Shown: positions 1-5,802, numbered from the stretch's first letter. The stretch is 6,749 nt of DNA from CAZADH01 sp964483805 (GCA_964483805.1 CAZADH010000317.1:1-6749), one strand, 5' to 3'. Notes: generated from the sequence alone by a model not told the origin. Made by a program: numbers and translations.

Positions 1-95
1 GCCACAGCGCGGACTCACCCCGGGCCGGGCCAGACCGCCCCCAAACGCGACGCGCGGCCCCCGCCGACTGAAGCAGCTTCGGGCACCGCACCTCG
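1..95. other. GC-rich stretch with no supported gene
   Basis: Downstream of the leftward stop at 96-98 I see short open frames in several phases but no start codon with a ribosome binding site and no recognisable motif. It may be the beginning of another leftward gene or plain spacer. Confidence 0.3.
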
Positions 96-421
96 TCAAG
101 GTGTCAGCGTCGGTGTTGCGGGCACCCCGCCATCCGGGCCGATCGGTATCTCTTTGATGGGTGCCGAGGCCGGGACAACTGCCGGCGTTGGTTTGTCAAT
201 ACGTTGTGCATCTGTTGCCGACGTCTCGCTGATCGTCGTTTCGTCGGCTACCTCCGGCAGATCGCGCGCCACCGTGGCAATGGCACCCGGTTCGGCCGGC
301 GTGAATACGGGCTCCGCCCCCGACTCGGGGGTGAGTTCCCGGCGCAGGCGGGCGTCATCGGTTGCCGACCGCGGCTCACCCAGCGGTGGCGGTTCGGGGA
401 ACCGCCTGCTCGATCCGGAGG
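96..421 (-). CDS. C-terminal part of an unrecognised Ala/Pro/Thr-rich acidic protein (5' end lost in gap)
   Basis: I do not recognise this protein. One leftward frame is open from the edge of the N gap to a TGA at 96-98, giving 107 residues. The frame reads as low-complexity, rich in Pro, Ala, Thr and Glu/Asp, for example RDLPEVADETTISETSATDA and later PIGPDGGVPATPTLTP. It shows no membrane helix, cysteine or catalytic motif, and looks like a disordered tail or linker. It was preferred to the other frames because its acidic, mixed composition is protein-like, whereas the competing frames are Arg/Pro/Ser-rich, as GC-rich shadow frames usually are. A rightward frame is also fully open here, so the call is tentative. 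The N-terminus lies in or beyond the gap. It could be the displaced C-terminal tail of the FecR-like protein at 454-1419, or a separate downstream gene. Confidence 0.4.
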
Positions 422-431
422 NNNNNNNNNN
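422..431. other. Assembly gap (10 Ns)
   Basis: Ten undetermined bases. A round run of ten suggests a scaffold-join placeholder rather than a measured length, so reading frames cannot be carried across it. The adjacency of what lies on each side is not proven by the sequence. Confidence 0.95.
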
Positions 432-442
432 GTGGAATTCAT
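432..442 (-). CDS. First three codons of a truncated leftward gene, cut by the gap
   Basis: On the reverse strand the TGA of the upstream gene (454-456) is followed directly by GGAGG (449-453), a six-base spacer and ATG (440-442), then AAT TCC AC before the Ns. This spacing is ideal for translation initiation, and the gene would be closely coupled to the enolase-like reading frame that ends just before it. Only Met-Asn-Ser can be read, so no function can be given. Taken literally across ten Ns, the ATG is not in frame with the open frame at 96-421, but the gap length is probably arbitrary. Confidence 0.45.
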
Positions 443-453
443 GGGGTCCCTCC

Positions 454-564
454 TCATCGCACGCGGTACCGGTCCACGGCAGCTTCGTCCAGGGTGATCC
501 CCAGACCCGGCTTGTCGGGAATGTGGCACAGGCCGTCCTTCATGGTGAAGGGCTCCTGGATGAG
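454..564 (-). other. C-terminus of a mandelate racemase/muconate lactonizing-type enolase-superfamily enzyme, fused in frame
   Basis: The last 36 residues of the preceding frame read LIQEPFTMKDG, HIPDKPGLGI, LDEAAVDRYRVR. This is the usual ending of enolase-superfamily sugar-acid dehydratases and related racemases: a Glu-Pro-leading strand, a Lys-Asp-Gly turn, Pro-Asp-x-Pro-Gly-Leu-Gly-Ile, then an acidic helix ending in Tyr-Arg-Val. None of the catalytic barrel (the Lys or His bases and the metal-binding Asp/Glu residues) is present upstream, so this is only a fragment. The join falls near residues 282-286, within a few dozen codons of an N gap. A misassembly or a deletion fusion is more likely than a functional two-domain protein. 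Confidence 0.6.
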
Positions 565-1419
565 ATCGTCTTCGGCGGTCACGGCGGCAGTTGCCGACGC
601 CGCGAGGTTCGCTGTGCCAGATGCAGCTTTGTGGCGCCGTTTGACGGCCGGGGCCATCGTGTCGCTTGCCACCGTCGTACCGCCGAATCGAGGCATCGGG
701 GTCCACGACCAGAAGCTGCGCACGCCGGCGTTACCGATTTCGTTGGTCGCATCAGGGATCTTTGCGCCCCAACTGGCCAGCGACACCTGGCGATGCGCCT
801 CGATGCGCAACAGCGCGGAGTCGCGGCCTTTGAGATAGGAGACCCCGCGCGTTTGCGCCAGCCACAGGCGCCGGTCGAGCTGCGCCCAGACGAGCACCTC
901 GCCGGTCACGAGTTCGCAGATCCCCGCGGGAAAGACCAGGCGGTGTGGGAGCGCATCGGGCAGCGAAGCGACTGCGTCGCTGGCGAGGGCGACGGTGAAG
1001 CGTCCCGCCAGCGGGCGCAGGGCATCGCCATCCCAGCGCAGTATTGACGATGGCATTATTGTCACCACACCGCTGGCCGGAGTGAAAAGAACCGCGGCCG
1101 TGGCGGCATCGGGCGCCACCTGGATCAAGGTATACGGCGGGATTGGCGTTGCCGACGCCGGCGTCGTGTCGAGCAATTGGCCGCGCAGGCGGACCGTCGT
1201 ACCGGTTGCGGCCGCATGCAAAATGGCGACCCGCGAGGCGGTGTCATCGCGCATCGGGGCCCGCCAATGCGCGGCTCCGCGCGCGGTGCGGTAACTGTCG
1301 CCGCGATGGCCGAAGGGGTTGCGTGGCCACGCGAAAGCGCCGACCACCAGCGCCACCATGGCCCCGGCGGCCAACAACCAGGTGAGCCGGGGACGGCAAC
1401 GAGACCCAACGGCCGCCAT
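454..1419 (-). CDS. Membrane-anchored FecR-like hypothetical protein with a foreign-looking enolase-superfamily C-terminus
   Basis: No firm family assignment; 321 residues from the ATG at 1417-1419. A basic start is followed by one hydrophobic helix (about 12-31), so the rest is probably periplasmic, with the N-terminus inside. Residues about 75-145 (TVRLRG, then TLIQVAPDA, VVTIMPSSILRWDGDALRPL) and about 160-218 (LVFPAGICELVTGEVLVW, then GVSYLKGRDSALLRIEAH) are beta-rich and resemble FecR-like domains, which are found in anti-sigma transducers and surface-polymer proteins. The resemblance is weak. An Ala/Thr/Lys-rich stretch (about 253-282) leads into residues 286-321, which match a different family (see the separate entry). 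A GTG at 1474-1476 is an alternative start; neither start has a good Shine-Dalgarno. It is the third gene of the leftward group, 103 bases after the second, with a hairpin and G-rich repeats between them. Confidence 0.6.
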   Translation of the reverse strand: MAAVGSRCRPRLTWLLAAGAMVALVVGAFAWPRNPFGHRGDSYRTARGAAHWRAPMRDDTASRVAILHAAATGTTVRLRGQLLDTTPASATPIPPYTLIQVAPDAATAAVLFTPASGVVTIMPSSILRWDGDALRPLAGRFTVALASDAVASLPDALPHRLVFPAGICELVTGEVLVWAQLDRRLWLAQTRGVSYLKGRDSALLRIEAHRQVSLASWGAKIPDATNEIGNAGVRSFWSWTPMPRFGGTTVASDTMAPAVKRRHKAASGTANLAASATAAVTAEDDLIQEPFTMKDGLCHIPDKPGLGITLDEAAVDRYRVR

Positions 1420-1452
1420 AGCCACGGCTTTCGGGGGGTGCTTCGGGAATTT

Positions 1453-1491
1453 GGGCGGAGTGGGCGGGTGGGTCACGTGAGGGTGGGTGGG
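1453..1491 (+). repeat. G-tract cluster (G-quadruplex-like) around a TCACGTGA palindrome
   Basis: Seven GGG tracts lie within 39 bases of the plus strand (1453, 1462, 1466, 1470, 1481, 1485 and 1489). The first four have loops of 6, 1 and 1 bases, which satisfies the common G-quadruplex pattern. The perfect 8-base palindrome TCACGTGA (1473-1480) sits between the two groups. The leftward transcript carries the C-rich complement, so any quadruplex would form in the template DNA strand. Confidence 0.6.
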
Positions 1492-1523
1492 TTGCGGCCG
1501 GCGGCCGACCTGGGGCGGCAACC
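1490..1523 (-). other. Hairpin after the stop of the four-helix protein gene
   Basis: In the leftward transcript GGTTG (starting inside the TAG stop) can pair with CAACC as an outer stem, and CGGCC-GCC-GGCCG forms an inner stem, with an 11-base bulge on the 5' side. There is no U tract after it, so it is not a textbook intrinsic terminator. It could limit read-through into the third gene or protect the upstream mRNA end. Confidence 0.35.
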
Positions 1524-2179
1524 TACTGGGCCTTTTTGCCCGACTCGCCTTCAGCGGGTCCATGACTGGTACCGGCGGGGGCGGCCGCTGGTTCTGCAGG
1601 CATCGGCGCAACTGCCGAGGACGCGGCCCCAGTCGCAGATTGCCCAACGTCTGACGGCACCGGCGCAGCGTCGGTCGGCGTGCCTGCTGGCGCATCGGCC
1701 CCCTGCGCACCGGTCAACTCGGTCTGCACCTCTTGTTTGATCTGCAACGTCTTCAGGGTGTTGGCGATGTTGGCAACGTCGTCGCGGATGACGAGAATCT
1801 CGAAATACTGAATCGTCATGAGCAGGATGATACCCATCGAGGTCAATAGTGTGAGATCACTGTTACGATTCTTGTAATAGAACAGCGAGAAGATCACCAG
1901 CGCGAACAGCATGACGATGAGCTTGCGCAACCGTTGTTGGTTCGAGGTGATGCGCGGAAAGAAGGTGTCACGCCACCTGCGGGTCGATTCGAGGCTGCCG
2001 GTGAGGATCCAGATCTCATCGCGGATCACCAGCAGTTCGGCGTACATCATGGTCAACATCAACATGGTGCCGATGAAGACCACGACTTCGCGACGGGCAA
2101 AATTCATGGCCTGATAGATGGCGATGAACACCGCAAATGCGAAGGCCAGCGTCAGCAACTTCTTCACAATAGTTCTCAT
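1523..2179 (-). CDS. Four-helix membrane protein made of two tandem helical-hairpin repeats
   Basis: 218 residues; not recognised with confidence. Four hydrophobic helices are visible at about 8-24, 32-52, 87-101 and 109-131, followed by a roughly 65-residue Ala/Pro-rich, low-complexity C-terminal tail. Residues 6-54 and 85-133 align without a gap (offset 79) with 16 of 49 identical, and both end in Y-x-E-x-LVIRD. The second and fourth helices therefore end in the same charged motif, and the protein is an internal duplication. The start ATG overlaps the stop of the upstream gene (ATGA, 2176-2179). AAGGAG lies eight bases before it, so the two are translationally coupled. Helix pairs ending in charged I-R motifs recall PsiE-like membrane proteins, but that is only a guess. 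It probably acts in the inner membrane with its two neighbours. Confidence 0.75.
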   Translation of the reverse strand: MRTIVKKLLTLAFAFAVFIAIYQAMNFARREVVVFIGTMLMLTMMYAELLVIRDEIWILTGSLESTRRWRDTFFPRITSNQQRLRKLIVMLFALVIFSLFYYKNRNSDLTLLTSMGIILLMTIQYFEILVIRDDVANIANTLKTLQIKQEVQTELTGAQGADAPAGTPTDAAPVPSDVGQSATGAASSAVAPMPAEPAAAPAGTSHGPAEGESGKKAQ

Positions 2180-2640
2180 TGGGATCGCTCCTTCGGCGAC
2201 TGGTCACCGAAAGCCAGCCTGACGAGTTCGGGTTGTTCGAAAATGGTCTGGATGCACTCGGCATCGACCTGCACGGTGTCGGTCGCGACATCGGACCGCG
2301 ACAACACGTTGTTCGCCGTGATCCGGGCCCCCGCTTTGTAAGCATTGAGCAGCTCGCGGGCATGCCGCAGCGACGATTGATTGGTGCGATAGTAGAGCAG
2401 GCGGTCGATAATGTGCTCGAACTCACGCATGGTCAGGCCGCGCGCTTCGATTTCAGTCTTCAGGCGGTCGGTCTGCTGGTGCTGCCGGTAATCGATGTAA
2501 CAGCGTAGACAGTGTTCGACCCGTGAAGTATCGACGACCACCCGCTTCGACTCGAGGTAGACCCGGGCCAGCAGCATGCCCAGGCAAAAACTGACCGCGA
2601 GCCCCAGGGCTCCCCAGATCAAGCGCGAACGGCTCAACAT
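2176..2640 (-). CDS. Hypothetical protein with one N-terminal membrane helix and a CxxC
   Basis: 154 residues from the ATG at 2638-2640; not recognised. One hydrophobic helix (about 7-25) follows a short basic start, so the protein is an inner-membrane anchor or uncleaved signal. The soluble remainder is charged and mostly helical. Cys44-x-x-Cys47 lies about 18 residues after the helix (EHCLRCYIDYRQ); it is not a haem CxxCH. A longer frame reaches back to 2889, but it would overlap the receiver gene on the other strand and gains only shadow-like Arg/Ser-rich sequence, so it was rejected. No Shine-Dalgarno precedes the chosen ATG. A good promoter -10 ends seven bases upstream of it, which fits a leaderless mRNA. 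The 3' end overlaps the next gene by four bases (ATGA), which marks it as the first cistron of the leftward operon. Confidence 0.7.
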   Translation of the reverse strand: MLSRSRLIWGALGLAVSFCLGMLLARVYLESKRVVVDTSRVEHCLRCYIDYRQHQQTDRLKTEIEARGLTMREFEHIIDRLLYYRTNQSSLRHARELLNAYKAGARITANNVLSRSDVATDTVQVDAECIQTIFEQPELVRLAFGDQSPKERSQ

Positions 2641-2646
2641 TCCGGT

Positions 2647-2675
2647 ATCGTAACACCGTGTCCCAAGCCTGTCAA
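2647..2675 (-). promoter_or_regulatory. Sigma-70-type promoter of the leftward operon, leaderless
   Basis: On the reverse strand TTGACA (2670-2675) is a perfect -35. A 17-base spacer follows, then TACGAT (2647-2652), four of six with the conserved TA...AT. Transcription should start near 2640-2641, which is the ATG of the first gene itself. There is no room for a ribosome binding site, and none is seen. Confidence 0.6.
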
Positions 2676-2725
2676 CGAGGCACTCCCGGCCGCCGCGAGA
2701 CTGCACGTCGCCACGCGCCCCGTGG

Positions 2726-2763
2726 TTGACTTGCGGGCTGCGTTTGATGTAATTCACTATGAT
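2726..2763 (+). promoter_or_regulatory. Possible promoter of the receiver-dsbD operon
   Basis: TTGACT (2726-2731) is followed after 18 bases by TAATTC (2750-2755). A better -10-like hexamer, TATGAT (2758-2763), is nearby but has no matching -35 at normal spacing. If either is used, the ATG at 2759 would lie in or before the transcription start. This supports the downstream GTG start of the receiver gene. Confidence 0.35.
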
Positions 2764-2812
2764 ACGTAAGGTCGCAGCAGCGAGCCGAGCTCTGGAAAAT
2801 GGGGACCAAACG

Positions 2813-3196
2813 GTGACCGAGACGCCAAAACGCATTTTGGTGGTTGATGACGAAGAAGCGATCGTTCTTCTCTTGAAGACGATTCTCAACGTCTACGGTT
2901 ACGAGAGTCTCACCGCCCAGACCCCGCAGGATGGCCTCAGCTTGGCGGTCAAAGAGCGGCCCGATGCGATCCTTCTCGACATCGCCATGGCCGATCTCGA
3001 CGGCTATGAAGTGTGTCGCCAGCTCAAGGCGAATCCCGAGACCGCGACGATTCCCGTGATCATGATCTCGGCCCTGGCCCTCGAACAAGATCGCAAGCAG
3101 GCCCTGGTATCGGGTGCCAACGGTTTCATCCTCAAGCCGTTCGACCCCAAAGACGTCATCGCCGAAATCGAACGTTTGACCCAGCCCCGCCCCTGA
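2813..3196 (+). CDS. Stand-alone response regulator receiver (CheY-like)
   Basis: 127 residues from the GTG at 2813-2815. It is a single receiver domain and nothing else, so it acts by protein-protein contact after phosphorylation by a histidine kinase that is not in this window. Key residues are present: acidic pair Asp12-Asp13 (RILVVDDEEA), phospho-acceptor Asp56 (AILLDIAMADLDGYEV), Ser86 at the switch position (VIMISAL) and Lys108 followed by Pro (FILKPF). The loop after Asp56 has Ala60 where Pro is usual. An in-frame ATG at 2759 would add 18 residues ahead of a domain that normally starts at once, has no Shine-Dalgarno and falls in the promoter, so GTG is preferred. GGGGA lies seven bases before it. 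The gene is 16 bases upstream of dsbD and probably cotranscribed with it. Confidence 0.85.
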   Translation: MTETPKRILVVDDEEAIVLLLKTILNVYGYESLTAQTPQDGLSLAVKERPDAILLDIAMADLDGYEVCRQLKANPETATIPVIMISALALEQDRKQALVSGANGFILKPFDPKDVIAEIERLTQPRP

Positions 3197-3201
3197 AGGA
3201 G
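3196..3201 (+). promoter_or_regulatory. Ribosome binding site that fixes the dsbD start
   Basis: AAGGAG begins at the last base of the receiver stop codon and lies 11 bases before the ATG at 3213. An in-frame GTG at 3201 overlaps this site and so cannot be the start. The same AAGGAG with an 11-base spacer precedes tpx. Confidence 0.65.
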
Positions 3202-3212
3202 TGATCCCGCGT

Positions 3213-5156
3213 ATGCGTTTTTCAGCGATTGATCGCGTACTGCAAAAGGCAACGGTTCATCGACGCAGTAAATACGTTGTATGTTTTTTTCTGGTCGTCC
3301 TGGCAGCGGTATTTGCCGGTTGGCCAGCGGCGGCACCGGCGGGTGAACCCCCGTTTTCCGGGCAGGTCTCGGTGTATGACGCCACCAATCTGCGCATTGT
3401 CTTGCGCGTCGCCCCGGCCCATCATCTGTACCGCGACCAGTTGAAGCTGACCGTGGTGGCGCCCGAGAACAGCGCCACGGTGGCCACGGTGTCGTGGCCC
3501 GCCGGTGTCATGAAAGACGAGCCGGGCATGGGCCTGATGGAACAATACGGACCGGGCGAGTGGGTGGCCACGGCTCCGTTGATCCGGCAATCGGGCGGCG
3601 AGTTGGTCTTGCAGGCGAAGCTGCGGTTTCAGGGCTGCGCCGATGCCGGCGTGTGCCTGGCGCCCGAGACCGTGGTTGCGACGCTGACGCTGCCGGCGAT
3701 GGCCGCCGCGCCACTGTCGCCTCAGCCCGTCCCGCCCATCGCCCTGACGGCGACGAACACCGTGGCGAGCACCGTGGCCCCGGGGTTTGTGGCATCGGGC
3801 GCCGGGGCGGCATCGGCCACCCTCGACCAACAAGAGACGTTGGCCCACGCGATGGCGACCAAGAGCCTCGCTTCGACGTTGTTGAGCTTCTTCGGGTTTG
3901 GCCTGCTGCTCGCACTGACCCCGTGCGTGTTCCCGATGATTCCGATCTTGTCGGGCATCATCGTGGGACAGGGCCAGTCGGTCTCGACGTGGCGCGCTTT
4001 TCTGTTGTCGTTGTCGTATGTGCTGGCGATGGCGCTCACCTACACGGTTGTCGGAGTGGTCGCGGGCCTGCTGGGCAAAAACATTCAGGCCGCGCTGCAG
4101 AATCCGTACGCGCTCAGTGCCATGGCCGCGCTCCTGGTCGCGTTGTCGCTGTCGATGTTCGGCCTCTACGAGTTGCAGTTGCCGTCGTCGTGGCAGACGC
4201 GGTTGGGCTCTTTGAGCCGATCCCAGCAGGGCGGCACCTATCTGGGCGCCGCTGTGATGGGAGTGTTTTCGGCGCTGATGGTCGGCCCGTGCGTTGCGCC
4301 ACCGCTGGCCGGCGCCCTCATCTACATTGGGCAGACGGGTGACGCCGTGCTCGGCGGCATGGCGCTCTTCTCGCTGAGCATCGGGATGGGCGCGCCCCTC
4401 CTGCTCGTCGGCACCACCGCCGGCAAACTGCTGCCCCGGGCCGGCGTCTGGATGGATCGTGTGAAAGCCGCCTTCGGTCTGATCATGATCGGCGTGGCCA
4501 TCAGCATGGTGGCCCGCGTGTTCCCCCCGTTCTGGATCATGCTCGCATGGGCCGTTCTCTTGTTCGCTGCCGCCGTTGCCCTCGATGCGCACGAACCATT
4601 GCCGGCCGAGTCGGGCCATCTGGTCCGTCTTGGCAAGGCGGTTGGCCTGGTGTTCTCGACCTGGGCCGTCCTCGTGCTGGTCGGGGCCGCGACGGGCGCC
4701 GACGACCCGATGCGCCCGTTGGCCCGGTTGAATGTCGGTGCGACAGGCGGTGGGGTTGCGGTTGTGACCGGCACGGGTTCGGTGAGCGGCGAACTGCCGT
4801 TCAAGACCGTCCGCTCACTGGTCGAGCTCGACAGCGAACTGGCCGCCGCCAAAGCCGCCCGCCGCCCTGTGCTCATCGATGTGTGGGCGACCTGGTGCAC
4901 GGCCTGCCATGAACTCGACACCGTCACGTTCACCGATCCGGCCGTGCGACGCGAACTGTCATCGTTCACGCTCATCCGGTTCGATGTCACCGACAACGGT
5001 GACCCGGTCACCGAGTTCTACAAACGGTTTCGGGTCGTCGGGCCACCGACGTTGTTGTTCTTTGCTGCCGATGGCCAGGAAAGTCGTGCCGAACGCCAGA
5101 TCGGTTTTGTGCCGCCAGCAACATTGCTGGGGCTGTTGGCCAGGATCGCCCATTGA
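3213..5156 (+). CDS. dsbD: Thiol:disulfide interchange protein DsbD (full three-domain form)
   Basis: 647 residues from the ATG at 3213. DsbD takes electrons from cytoplasmic thioredoxin and passes them across the inner membrane to periplasmic partners such as disulfide isomerases and cytochrome c maturation proteins. The parts in order are: a signal peptide (hydrophobic core about 21-36, likely cut after Ala-Pro-Ala at 43); the N-terminal immunoglobulin-like periplasmic domain with Cys142 and Cys148 (QGCADAGVCLAPE); an Ala/Thr/Pro-rich linker (about 165-205); an eight-helix membrane domain with Cys238 (TPCVFPM) and Cys360 (VGPCVAPP); and a C-terminal thioredoxin domain with Cys562-Thr-Ala-Cys565 (ATWCTACHE) and the cis-proline loop VVGPPT. 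All six redox cysteines are present, so it should be active. It has the architecture of the E. coli protein but is longer, mainly because of the linker. It follows the receiver gene by 16 bases. Confidence 0.95.
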   Translation: MRFSAIDRVLQKATVHRRSKYVVCFFLVVLAAVFAGWPAAAPAGEPPFSGQVSVYDATNLRIVLRVAPAHHLYRDQLKLTVVAPENSATVATVSWPAGVMKDEPGMGLMEQYGPGEWVATAPLIRQSGGELVLQAKLRFQGCADAGVCLAPETVVATLTLPAMAAAPLSPQPVPPIALTATNTVASTVAPGFVASGAGAASATLDQQETLAHAMATKSLASTLLSFFGFGLLLALTPCVFPMIPILSGIIVGQGQSVSTWRAFLLSLSYVLAMALTYTVVGVVAGLLGKNIQAALQNPYALSAMAALLVALSLSMFGLYELQLPSSWQTRLGSLSRSQQGGTYLGAAVMGVFSALMVGPCVAPPLAGALIYIGQTGDAVLGGMALFSLSIGMGAPLLLVGTTAGKLLPRAGVWMDRVKAAFGLIMIGVAISMVARVFPPFWIMLAWAVLLFAAAVALDAHEPLPAESGHLVRLGKAVGLVFSTWAVLVLVGAATGADDPMRPLARLNVGATGGGVAVVTGTGSVSGELPFKTVRSLVELDSELAAAKAARRPVLIDVWATWCTACHELDTVTFTDPAVRRELSSFTLIRFDVTDNGDPVTEFYKRFRVVGPPTLLFFAADGQESRAERQIGFVPPATLLGLLARIAH

Positions 5157-5164
5157 CCGCGGTC
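5155..5164. repeat. 10-base palindrome at the end of dsbD
   Basis: GACCGCGGTC is a perfect palindrome that begins within the dsbD stop codon. It is too short and lacks a U tract to be called a terminator. It may be a chance result of the high GC content. Confidence 0.3.
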
Positions 5165-5194
5165 CTTTCCAGTTGCGGTTTTCCACGGGGGCGG

Positions 5195-5223
5195 TTGACA
5201 AAACCCGGCAACAGGGTTAGTAC
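5195..5223 (+). promoter_or_regulatory. Probable perR promoter
   Basis: A perfect -35 TTGACA (5195-5200) and a weak -10 TAGTAC (5218-5223) are 17 bases apart. The start of transcription would be near 5230, a few bases before the ribosome binding site GAGGT (5232-5236). A dyad AACCC-N7-GGGTT (5202-5218) fills the spacer and could be an operator or chance. Confidence 0.45.
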
Positions 5224-5240
5224 TTGACGGCGAGGTACCA

Positions 5241-5259
5241 AATAATGAGAACTGTTATC
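5241..5259 (+). promoter_or_regulatory. Fur/PerR-box-like operator over the perR start codon
   Basis: AATAATGAGAACTGTTATC matches 14 of 19 positions of the classical Fur box GATAATGATAATCATTATC. It has exact outer arms ATAA...TTAT and stands out as AT-rich in GC-rich surroundings. It lies just downstream of the predicted promoter and covers the ATG at 5245, where bound repressor would block transcription. A further GATAAC (5278-5283) is the inverse of GTTATC (5254-5259). Autoregulation is inferred from position. Confidence 0.5.
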
Positions 5260-5799
5260 AATAAGTCGATGGGGGCTGATAACGCGGCGATGGCCGGCAA
5301 TGACGTGTTCACGCGTAACACACGGGCCCGGCGTCTCATTCTCGATGTTTTGCGCGCCAAGCGGTGGCATCCCACGGCCGATGAGATTCTTGCCGTGGTG
5401 CACCGGCAGATGCCGCGGGTAAGCCTGGCCACGGTGTATCGGAACCTCGATCTGCTATCGGCGGCCGGCATTATTCTGACCTTGAGCAACGACGGCCAAC
5501 AACGGCGCTACGACGGTTGTACCGACGCCCATGGCCATGTGCGTTGCCGATCCTGCGGCCGTCTCGACGATCTTGCCTGGGCACCACATTCGCGGTTGAT
5601 GGCGACCGGGCAGAAGCACACCGAACAACGATTGGTCGGCTGCCATGTCGACTTCATCGGCGTGTGCCCGACCTGCGACCGGCCGAAGGAACGCGCCGGC
5701 GGCAAGAAACGGGTTGCGGCGCCCGATGGGCGAGAGGTCGCGCCAAAGGCGGGCCGGCGCAAGCCGCCGCGGAGCATCACCGCGAAGAAATCCCGATAA
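5245..5799 (+). CDS. perR: PerR-type peroxide-responsive Fur-family repressor
   Basis: 184 residues from the ATG at 5245, chosen because GAGGT lies eight bases upstream; ATG 5269 is an alternative. Fur-family repressors bind operators as metal-loaded dimers. The winged helix spans about 25-85 (SLATVYRNLDLL). The metal site matches PerR of Bacillus subtilis: His42 (HPTADEI), Asp90 (RRYD), His96 and His98 (DAHGHVRC), and Asp109 (GRLDDL). Asp at the last position, rather than Glu, is the residue tied to peroxide sensing, in which iron-catalysed oxidation of the His ligands releases DNA. Structural zinc is held by Cys101, Cys104, Cys141 and Cys144. An unusual Lys/Arg-rich tail (about 146-184) extends past the normal end of the family. 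The gene lies upstream of rubrerythrin and tpx, typical PerR targets. Confidence 0.87.
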   Translation: MRTVINKSMGADNAAMAGNDVFTRNTRARRLILDVLRAKRWHPTADEILAVVHRQMPRVSLATVYRNLDLLSAAGIILTLSNDGQQRRYDGCTDAHGHVRCRSCGRLDDLAWAPHSRLMATGQKHTEQRLVGCHVDFIGVCPTCDRPKERAGGKKRVAAPDGREVAPKAGRRKPPRSITAKKSR

Positions 5800-5802
5800 G
5801 AG

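Noticed and set aside
435..440. GAATTC beside the gap as a cloning-site artefact
   Set aside because: A single six-base site occurs often by chance, and no vector-like sequence accompanies it. It also fits as codons of the truncated gene.
154..1047. Long rightward open frame that crosses the N gap
   Set aside because: It runs opposite to the membrane-anchored gene at 454-1419, crosses an unknown-length gap and has a shadow-like Arg/Ser/Gly-rich composition with no recognisable domain.
2759..2812. Earlier ATG start for the receiver gene
   Set aside because: There is no Shine-Dalgarno, it lies in the predicted -10 region, and it adds 18 residues not expected before a receiver domain.
2641..2889. 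N-terminal extension of the leftward CxxC protein to 2889
   Set aside because: It would overlap the receiver gene and the divergent promoters, and the added residues have no protein-like pattern. The membrane helix starts naturally at the ATG at 2640.
3222..4619. 465-codon leftward open frame under dsbD
   Set aside because: Its product is full of His, Arg, Gln and Gly, typical of the antisense of a GC-rich gene. dsbD on the other strand has complete family motifs.
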